Notes under the pieces: generated by a model | The model's input: only the letters and a program-made list of their open reading frames with translations | Databases searched by the model: none | What the model was told of the DNA's origin: nothing | Shown here: positions 1 to 5,082 of the stretch, piece after piece | How the letters are laid out: every line of letters starts with the position of its first letter | Numbering within the stretch: the stretch's first letter is position 1 | Translations under genes and position numbers: made by a program | DNA from: Adhaeribacter sp. | GTDB taxonomy: Bacteria > Bacteroidota > Bacteroidia > Cytophagales > Hymenobacteraceae | DNA length: 6,149 nucleotides | Assembly: GCA_028288395.1 (NCBI GenBank) | Contig: JAQBNV010000628.1 | Location: 1 to 6,149, forward strand | Direction of reading: 5' to 3'

Positions 1-2
1 CT

Positions 3-914
3 TTGCCCCGGAGAGGTTCTCTGCCATTTCCGCCGGATGTCAGCGGCAAAGAAATAGAAATAAAAGGTAGCATCAGCAAAGGCAACCGCGATTTACAAGG
101 GGTAATTATGGCTCAGGGAAATAAGGAAGACGGGTACGGCATGTTTGTGCAGGACGGCAAACTTAACCTGGTAGTAAGGCAACAAGGCAAGGATTATACC
201 GCTACCACAAACCAGCCTTTACCCGAAAAATTTGATTTTGTAGGTCAGGTGGCCGCTAACGGCGCCCTAACCCTAAGCATCGACGGAAAACCGGCTGCGC
301 AAGCCAAAGCGCCTTCTATGTTTAAAAAACCTTTGGATATGGGCTTACGAACCGGCCAGGACGTGGAAAACGAAAACAGGATGGGGCCTTATACCGGCAC
401 CTTTGTCCTTGCCGGAAATATTCAGAATACCACGCTGGAGTTAAAAAGACCTACCAGCGCGGCCGGAAATGCCACTGCAACTAAAAATAAAACAACCGTA
501 TCAAAAGCTAATGCGGCAGCGGCCAAGGTTTTAGCTCCCGTAACCATAAACGTAAAAGTGGTAGAACACTTAATGCAGTTCGATAAAAAGCAGATTACCA
601 TCAAAGCCGGCCAAAAGGTAACCCTGAACCTCGATAATCCAGATGGGATGCAGCATAATCTGGTAATTATTAAACCGGGCACCTTGCAAAAAGTAGGCGC
701 AGCTGCCGACCAGTTGGCCCGCGACCCAAATGGGGCCGACAAAAGTTATGTGCCCCGGATGCCGGAAGTGCTGTTTGCCACCAAACTGGTAAATACCGGC
801 GAAAGCTACACCCTGGAATTTACGGCGCCTACTCAACCCGGCGATTACGTATTTGTCTGTACTTTTCCGGGCCATTGGCGCGGCATGAACGGCATATTGC
901 GGATAGAAAAATAA
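3..914 (+). CDS. C-terminal part of a LamG-like plus azurin-type copper-binding protein (5' partial)
   Basis: The frame is open to the left edge, so the true start lies upstream; the in-frame TTG at base 3 is not taken as the start. Numbering visible residues from base 3, about 10-150 resemble a concanavalin/LamG-like beta-sandwich of the type found at arylsulfatase C-termini and in DUF1080-like proteins (GVIMAQGNKEDGYGMFVQDG, LSIDGKPA, GPYTGTF). Residues about 151-179 are an Ala/Thr/Lys-rich linker. Residues about 180-303 are a cupredoxin domain with type-1 copper ligands His218 (MQHNL), Cys286, His291 and Met295 in CTFPGHWRGM. The Cys-x4-His-x3-Met spacing is that of azurin/auracyanin. Such domains shuttle electrons in the periplasm, often fused to cytochrome c or PQQ-dehydrogenase modules; what precedes it here is out of view. 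The ThuA gene starts 30 bases downstream, suggesting cotranscription. The copper domain is secure; the sandwich assignment is moderate. Confidence 0.85.
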   Translation: MPRRGSLPFPPDVSGKEIEIKGSISKGNRDLQGVIMAQGNKEDGYGMFVQDGKLNLVVRQQGKDYTATTNQPLPEKFDFVGQVAANGALTLSIDGKPAAQAKAPSMFKKPLDMGLRTGQDVENENRMGPYTGTFVLAGNIQNTTLELKRPTSAAGNATATKNKTTVSKANAAAAKVLAPVTINVKVVEHLMQFDKKQITIKAGQKVTLNLDNPDGMQHNLVIIKPGTLQKVGAAADQLARDPNGADKSYVPRMPEVLFATKLVNTGESYTLEFTAPTQPGDYVFVCTFPGHWRGMNGILRIEK

Positions 915-944
915 TAAACCGAAAGCAGCATCTAATACATAAAT

Positions 945-1718
945 ATGAAAAAATATAATTCCGGTAAGCGCTATTCAGGGCCAAATCTGTACCTCTTCTT
1001 CGTGGCAATACTTCTTTGTTCGTTCAGCTTCGCCGCCTGTAAGGTTAATTCCAGTGCGGGAACCGCCAAAAAAGGAACCGCTATCCGGGTTTTGATGGTC
1101 GGCGGAGGTTCTTCACACGATTTTAACAAATGGTACAAACAAGCCGACGCCGAAACGTTACGCCAGGATGGCCTGGCCACGGTTACCTATATCAGCCACC
1201 CGGATTCGATAAGCCTGTTATTATCCCAAACCGATGTTTTATTTTTAAGCAACAACCAGCCCATCAGTAGCCCGCAGGTGCGGCAGGAAATATTCGAATT
1301 TGTTAATGCCGGTAAAGGATTATTATTGGCACATCCGGCCTTGTGGTATAACTGGAAAGACTGGCCGGAATATAATTTACAATTGGTAAGTGGCGGTTCC
1401 AGGGGCCACGACCGGTACGGCAGTTTTGAAGTGGCCGTTACGAATACAAGTCATCCGGTAACCAAAGGTGTAGAACCGAATTTTAGCATAAAAGACGAAC
1501 GGTATTACCAGAATCTCGACCCGGCAGGTTCCGGCATTGAAATATTGGCGCAATCCAGCGTGGCTGGTTCCGATAAAGTATTCCCTTCGGTGTTTGTGGT
1601 AAAAAATCCCAAGGCCCGGATTGTGGGCATTGCGCTGGGCCACGATGCCGAATCGCATAATACTGCTAATTACCAGAACCTGCTGCGCAATGCAGTGCAA
1701 TGGGTTGCCCGTAAATAA
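945..1718 (+). CDS. ThuA-domain lipoprotein
   Basis: This 257-residue protein has an N-terminal lipoprotein signal: basic residues to about position 9, a hydrophobic core at 16-31 and a lipobox-like F-A-A-C ending at Cys32, so the mature protein is probably lipid-anchored. Residues about 47-256 form a ThuA domain with a class I glutamine-amidotransferase-like fold. Recognisable signatures are RVLMVGGGSSHDF (48-60), GKGLLLAHPALWYNW (123-137), GGSRGHD (150-156), HPVTKG (170-175), DERYY (184-188) and ALGHDAESH (230-238). The family was named for trehalose utilisation, but its reaction is poorly defined; in Bacteroidota it recurs in sugar-oxidation and keto-sugar loci. The ATG at 945 is chosen because it gives a complete signal peptide. 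No Shine-Dalgarno precedes it, as is usual in this phylum. It sits 30 bases after the copper-protein gene. The family call is strong; the role in sugar metabolism is inferred. Confidence 0.9.
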   Translation: MKKYNSGKRYSGPNLYLFFVAILLCSFSFAACKVNSSAGTAKKGTAIRVLMVGGGSSHDFNKWYKQADAETLRQDGLATVTYISHPDSISLLLSQTDVLFLSNNQPISSPQVRQEIFEFVNAGKGLLLAHPALWYNWKDWPEYNLQLVSGGSRGHDRYGSFEVAVTNTSHPVTKGVEPNFSIKDERYYQNLDPAGSGIEILAQSSVAGSDKVFPSVFVVKNPKARIVGIALGHDAESHNTANYQNLLRNAVQWVARK

Positions 1719-1839
1719 AGCAGTTAACCTAAAATCCATAGTTGTTCTTAAGGCAGTTTTACCCGCCTGGGCGAAGGCCAACGAAACAATTAAATAATAC
1801 AAAGCAGAAAATCATTATTCAACAAAAGATCAGTTCAAT

Positions 1840-2991
1840 ATGAGTCAGAAAAAGATTACAGTTGTTATTGTCGGCATGGGCTTCGGAAAAGAATTTATTC
1901 CTATCTACCAGAGTCACCCCAATATCAAAGCTGTAGGAATTTGTACCCGCAACGAGCAAACCCTGGAAGAACTTGCCACCAAATTTAACCTGGATCGGAA
2001 TCTCTGTTTTACCAATTTCGAGGATATACCGGTCCGGGAAGACGTAGATGCCATCCATATTGTTACCCCGGTGCCAGAACACGCCAAAATGACGCTGGCC
2101 TCTTTAAACGCGAACAAACACACGGCCTGTACCATCCCGATGGCCATGACCGTGGAAGATTGCCAGGCCATCGTGGAAGCCAGGCGCAAAGCCAACAAGG
2201 TGTATATGATGATGGAAACCGCCCTGTATACCCGCGAATTTTTATACGGATTAAATTTAGCTCAAACCGGACAACTGGGCCGCATCCAGTTTGTGCGGGG
2301 TTCGCATATCCAGGACATGAGCATGGAAGGCTGGGCGGAATATTGGAAAGGTTTCCCGCCGATGCTGAACGGTACCCACGCCATTTCCCCGCTGTTGCGC
2401 ATCAATAATACGAAAGCCGAAAGTGTGGTTTGCCACGGCTCCGGGCGGTTATCAGAAGATTTAGCCAGCCGTTATGGTTCGCCGTTTGCCGTTGAAACCG
2501 CCACCTTCACTTTGAAAGACTCCGACGTAGTAGCTGAAGCAACCCGTTCTTTGTTTGACGTAGTTCGCCAGTACCGAGAAAGCTACGACGTGTACGGCAC
2601 TAAAATGTCGTTTGAGTGGGAGCAGTTGCAGGACGAGCAGCACGTTATTTTTGATGGCGGCGAAAATGCCCACCGCATCGATGTACCTGATACCGACGAA
2701 TTATTGATAGAACCAATTAAGCATTTTACGAAACGCGAGAAAATTGACGACCCTAACCACGTTTCTTTTCTGCAGGGCGCCGGACACGGCGGGTCGCACC
2801 CGCACCTGGTGCAGGAATTTGTAGCGGCCATCATAGAAGGCAGGAATTCGGCGGTAGATGCCGATGTGGCCGCTAATTATACCTGTGCGGGTATCTGCGC
2901 CCACGAATCGGCGATGAACAATGGCAAACGCATTTCTATCCCGGATTTTGAATTAAACGGCACCCTGGTTAAAGAAGAAGTTTCGGCCTAA
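1840..2991 (+). CDS. Gfo/Idh/MocA-family NAD(P)-binding oxidoreductase, atypical active site
   Basis: This 383-residue protein has no signal peptide and should be cytoplasmic. Residues 6-125 form a Rossmann fold: ITVVIVGMGFG carries the G12-x-G14-x-G16 dinucleotide loop, and HIVTPVPEHAKMTLASL (73-89) is the typical second half. Residues about 130-370 form the alpha/beta C-terminal domain. The family's Glu-Lys-Pro motif, whose Lys normally helps catalysis, reads T98-I99-P100. The usual Asp four residues before the conserved His (H180, in LNGTH) is Leu176. Other features are MMMETALY (123-130) and GHGGSHPHLVQEF (315-327). The overall pattern recalls the divergent branch that includes GH109-type NAD-dependent glycosidases, from memory and not from an alignment. 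Members oxidise or epimerise sugars and inositols or cleave glycosides via keto intermediates. It lies between the ThuA and epimerase genes, with a 121-base spacer upstream. The family is certain; the reaction and substrate are unknown. Confidence 0.9.
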   Translation: MSQKKITVVIVGMGFGKEFIPIYQSHPNIKAVGICTRNEQTLEELATKFNLDRNLCFTNFEDIPVREDVDAIHIVTPVPEHAKMTLASLNANKHTACTIPMAMTVEDCQAIVEARRKANKVYMMMETALYTREFLYGLNLAQTGQLGRIQFVRGSHIQDMSMEGWAEYWKGFPPMLNGTHAISPLLRINNTKAESVVCHGSGRLSEDLASRYGSPFAVETATFTLKDSDVVAEATRSLFDVVRQYRESYDVYGTKMSFEWEQLQDEQHVIFDGGENAHRIDVPDTDELLIEPIKHFTKREKIDDPNHVSFLQGAGHGGSHPHLVQEFVAAIIEGRNSAVDADVAANYTCAGICAHESAMNNGKRISIPDFELNGTLVKEEVSA

Positions 2992-3000
2992 CCTTTTAGA

Positions 3001-3030
3001 GGGGAACGGCTAAATTATTAGCCGTTCCCC
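3001..3030 (+). terminator. Strong 13-bp perfect stem-loop, possible terminator or mRNA-processing element
   Basis: Bases 3001-3013 pair perfectly with 3018-3030 (ggggaacggctaa against its reverse complement), leaving a four-base loop, atta. It begins nine bases after the stop codon of the oxidoreductase gene and ends 38 bases before the epimerase start. No T-run follows directly on the + strand, so a classical rho-independent terminator is not fully shown. Alternatives are an attenuator, or a 3'-end stabilising hairpin that sets different levels for the two flanking genes. Confidence 0.6.
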
Positions 3031-3068
3031 ATGTTACTAACCTGTCACTTACCTTTAATTTTTGCGCG

Positions 3069-3947
3069 ATGCTATCTTTTGGTGCCAGTACTTTTATTTG
3101 GGTTTCGCCTTTTTCTACGCAGTATTTTGATTTGGTTTCAAAGGTTAAAGCCATGGGGTTTGATATTCTGGAGGTAGCCGTAGAGCAAATAGCGTTGATA
3201 GATTGGCCTACGTTAAAGGCGCTGGCCGATGAAAATGGGTTGAAAATTACCATAAGTGGTGCTTTTGGGCCAAACCGGGATATTTCCAGCGATAACCCAG
3301 CTGTGCGGGAAGAAGGTTTGGCTTACATTAACGATTGCTTAAAAATTGCCGCGGATATGGGCAGCCCAGTATTTACTGGTCCGGTTTATTCCGCGGTAGG
3401 CAAAACCCGTTACGTAACCGCCGACCAGAAAAAACAAGAACGCCACTGGTGTATCGAAAACCTCCAGAAAGCCGCGCAAGTAGCCGCCGATTACGGCGTC
3501 GTTATCGGGGTGGAGCCCCTGAATCGTTTTGAAACCGATATGATCAACACCATCGATCAGGCCATCGCTTTGGTACAGGAAATAGACCACCCGAATATTA
3601 AAATATCCCTGGATACTTTTCATGGCAACATCGAAGAAAAAAGTATACCGGCCGCTATTCGCAAAATTGGCAAAAATTTATTATGCCATGTGCAGGGCAA
3701 CGAATGTGATAGGGGTACGCCCGGAACCGGCCATTTAGATTGGGTAGGCATCAACGAGGCTTTGCTGGATATTGGTTACACCGGCGCGCTGGTAATCGAA
3801 ACTTTTGGCGCGCCTTCCAAAGAGTTGGCCAAAGCCGCCTGTATCTGGCGACCCTTAGCCAACAGTGCCGACGAACTGGCCCGCGAAGGATTAGACTTTT
3901 ACCGGAAGAATTTTGTACCTGCCTTTATACCGCAGCCGGAAATTTAA
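3069..3947 (+). CDS. Sugar isomerase/3-epimerase, D-tagatose/D-allulose 3-epimerase-like TIM barrel
   Basis: This 292-residue protein is cytoplasmic (no signal peptide) and has the length of the AP-endonuclease-2-type TIM-barrel isomerases. The metal-binding set is visible: E149 (GVEPLNRFE), D182 (SLDTFH), H207 (CHVQGNE) and E244 (VIETFG). Probable substrate residues are E155, H185 and R215 (RGTPGTGHLDW). Spacings match those remembered for Pseudomonas cichorii D-tagatose 3-epimerase (E152, D185, H211, E246; E158, H188, R217) to within one residue. Family members move the C2/C3 stereocentre of ketoses using Mn2+ or Co2+ through an enediolate. Related clades act on keto-inositols, hydroxypyruvate or keto-sugars, so the exact substrate is open. 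The ATG at 3069 is the first in-frame start and precedes the first beta strand (SFGAST). It is separated from the oxidoreductase gene by 77 bases containing the strong hairpin, and is probably part of the same pathway. Confidence 0.88.
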   Translation: MLSFGASTFIWVSPFSTQYFDLVSKVKAMGFDILEVAVEQIALIDWPTLKALADENGLKITISGAFGPNRDISSDNPAVREEGLAYINDCLKIAADMGSPVFTGPVYSAVGKTRYVTADQKKQERHWCIENLQKAAQVAADYGVVIGVEPLNRFETDMINTIDQAIALVQEIDHPNIKISLDTFHGNIEEKSIPAAIRKIGKNLLCHVQGNECDRGTPGTGHLDWVGINEALLDIGYTGALVIETFGAPSKELAKAACIWRPLANSADELAREGLDFYRKNFVPAFIPQPEI

Positions 3948-3952
3948 ATCAG

Positions 3953-3988
3953 CAAAATAATATTCTCTTAAGTCAATATATTATTTTG
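3953..3988. terminator. AT-rich 11-bp inverted repeat just after the epimerase gene
   Basis: Bases 3953-3963 (caaaataatat) pair perfectly with 3978-3988, with a 14-base loop. The repeat begins five bases after the epimerase stop codon, a typical terminator position. It has only one G:C pair and no clean T-run, so it would be weak. It could instead be an operator for a dimeric regulator, or chance in AT-rich DNA. Confidence 0.3.
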
Positions 3989-4054
3989 ATATAATATTTG
4001 CTCAAAAGTATTATAACTAATACTGAGTAAGGTAATTTAAAGTCCTTCTCAACC

Positions 4055-4088
4055 GCTAATTTAGGCTGGGCTGAATACCAGCCTTAGC
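4055..4088. other. Bulged stem-loop in the intergenic gap
   Basis: Bases 4063-4069 (aggctgg) pair perfectly with 4078-4084 around an eight-base loop. After a four-base bulge on the 5' side, gcta (4055-4058) also pairs with tagc (4085-4088). This is the only GC-containing structured element in the gap. A-runs rather than T-runs follow on the + strand, so it is not a normal terminator. It could be part of a transcript leader or a regulator site; the function is unknown. Confidence 0.35.
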
Positions 4089-4255
4089 AAAAAATAATAA
4101 TATTTACTAAACTGCTTCAGCAGCAGGTAGCTAAGGTATCAAAAGAAAATTAAAAATTCCCGCTTGTTTTTCTCTTATGGGTAATTTCAAATAACTCGGG
4201 TAAACACCTGATCTGGGTTAGTGCAAAATAAAAAAAATTGCTACCGTTTAATTAA

Positions 4256-4288
4256 TTGCTTTTCTAGGCATATTATTCATTAGGTTTT
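4256..4288 (+). promoter_or_regulatory. Weak Bacteroidota-type promoter candidate for the hydrolase gene
   Basis: TTG at 4256-4258 is followed 22 bases later by taggtttt (4281-4288). The latter matches the Bacteroidota -7 consensus TAnnTTTG at all but the last base. Transcription would start about 4294, only a few bases before the ATG at 4301, which would make the message nearly leaderless. AT-rich DNA gives such matches by chance, so this is tentative. Confidence 0.22.
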
Positions 4289-4300
4289 AGAAATATTAAA

Positions 4301-4558
4301 ATGGGCATAACCGCAATTCGTTTTTTGTTCTGTTGGCATGGCCTCTTTTATTGCGGCTGTATTTTTACCGTTAATGCTCAGGTGCCAGTAAATCTATCTG
4401 GTTTAAATAAAAAGCAAGGGGTTACGGTTACCCAACAAAAAAACACTTTGCTCGTTTCCTGGCCTACCGGGACAACGGAGAAAGGGCGTTTGGTGCTGGA
4501 TTTGCAAGCCGAAAATCCGCTGTTTAAAAGCATACGCTGCAAAAGAACGGTGCGTTAA
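4301..4558 (+). CDS. N-terminal fragment of the frameshifted hydrolase, with signal peptide
   Basis: This is an 85-codon fragment starting at ATG 4301. Residues about 1-26 form a signal peptide: Arg7, a hydrophobic, aromatic- and Cys-rich core, and a probable signal peptidase I site after V-N-A (residues 24-26). The mature part begins QVPVNLSGLN and shows beta-strand-like text (GVTVTQQKNTLLVSW). Homologous-looking sequence ends near ENPLFKSI (about 4511-4534). The last residues before the stop at 4556 (CKRTVR) are out-of-frame read-through. No Shine-Dalgarno is visible. On its own it would be a short exported peptide without a catalytic domain. Confidence 0.6.
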   Translation: MGITAIRFLFCWHGLFYCGCIFTVNAQVPVNLSGLNKKQGVTVTQQKNTLLVSWPTGTTEKGRLVLDLQAENPLFKSIRCKRTVR

Positions 4559-5082
4559 AAGAGATTGCCTCAGACCTGGAGCCGGTATTTTTATTAACCG
4601 TAGGTAAAAGAAATTTGGTAAAGCAGAACGGCTGGAATATATTTTTTGATAATACCGCTTATCTGCCGCATCAAACTTTTCCGGTAAGTTTAGTAAAGCG
4701 AAATGCCCAGGTTACCTCTAATGGCTCCCAAACCAATATCGTTATTTCGGAAGCCTCGGCCGGAACCTTTAGGGGTAACCTGGAAATTACCTTGTTTAAT
4801 GGAAGCCCGCTATTAAATATTGCGGCGGTATTAACCACAGAAGTAGATTCTACGGCCATTATTTACGATGTCGGCCTGGTAAGTAAAAACAATGCCTGGG
4901 AAAAAGTTTTTTGGGCCGATTCAAAAACAAATAATCTGCAAAGCGCCCTGGTTGGCAATCAGTCTGCGCAGGAAGTGCCCGTAAAATACCGGACCATTAT
5001 CGGACAAGGCAAAGCGGGTAGTCTGGCGGTTTTTCCGGCGCCACATCAATATTTTTACCCCTGGACAATGTTTATAATTTAA
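4528..5082 (+). CDS. Middle fragment of the frameshifted hydrolase, all-beta region
   Basis: Frame 1 is open from 4528, after the stop at 4525-4527, to the stop at 5080-5082. The first plausible in-frame codon acting as a start, TTG at 4615, is not a natural start; the protein sense runs back to LQKNGALKEIASDLEPVF from 4537. The content is beta-rich (GNLEITLFNGSPLLNIAAVL, SLAVFPAPHQYFYP), consistent with a substrate- or surface-binding beta-sandwich ahead of the PHP domain. No specific family was recognised. True sequence ends near FYP at 5061; the last residues (WTMFII) are out of frame. The fragment lacks both a signal peptide and catalytic residues. Confidence 0.55.
   Translation, partial: KHTLQKNGALKEIASDLEPVFLLTVGKRNLVKQNGWNIFFDNTAYLPHQTFPVSLVKRNAQVTSNGSQTNIVISEASAGTFRGNLEITLFNGSPLLNIAAVLTTEVDSTAIIYDVGLVSKNNAWEKVFWADSKTNNLQSALVGNQSAQEVPVKYRTIIGQGKAGSLAVFPAPHQYFYPWTMFII

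Larger units (their letters stand above)
3948..4300. other. 353-base AT-rich non-coding gap
   Basis: No reading frame here is supported on either strand: stops are frequent and nothing resembles a protein family. The stretch is much richer in A/T than the flanking genes and holds two inverted repeats (3953-3988 and 4055-4088) and a weak promoter-like pair near 4256-4288. It probably contains the 3' end of the epimerase transcript and the upstream control region of the hydrolase gene. No tRNA, known riboswitch or mobile-element end was recognised. Confidence 0.7.

Noticed and set aside
422..875. Minus-strand frames opposite the azurin domain
   Set aside because: They are opposite a well-supported coding region, with no recognisable domain and composition typical of antisense translation.
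1765..1778. Small hairpin gcct/aggc in the 121-base gap before the oxidoreductase gene
   Set aside because: Only four base pairs and no T-run; expected by chance. Nothing else in 1719-1839 was convincing as a promoter or terminator.
2160..2408. 82-codon + strand frame inside the oxidoreductase gene
   Set aside because: It overlaps a convincing family protein in another frame and its translation resembles no known family; it is an alternate-frame shadow.
3057..3064. aattttttg-like -7 element just before the epimerase ATG
   Set aside because: The first base of TAnnTTTG is wrong, no -33 TTG lies at a suitable distance, and it is only four bases from the start codon.
4523..5061. Programmed -1 ribosomal frameshifting as the reason for the split gene
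   Set aside because: The heptamer tttaaaa at 4523-4529 is in the wrong register, and slipping there would meet the frame-1 stop at 4525-4527. The second site (ttttta then cccc) is not a canonical slippery heptamer. Two such events in one gene are unlikely.
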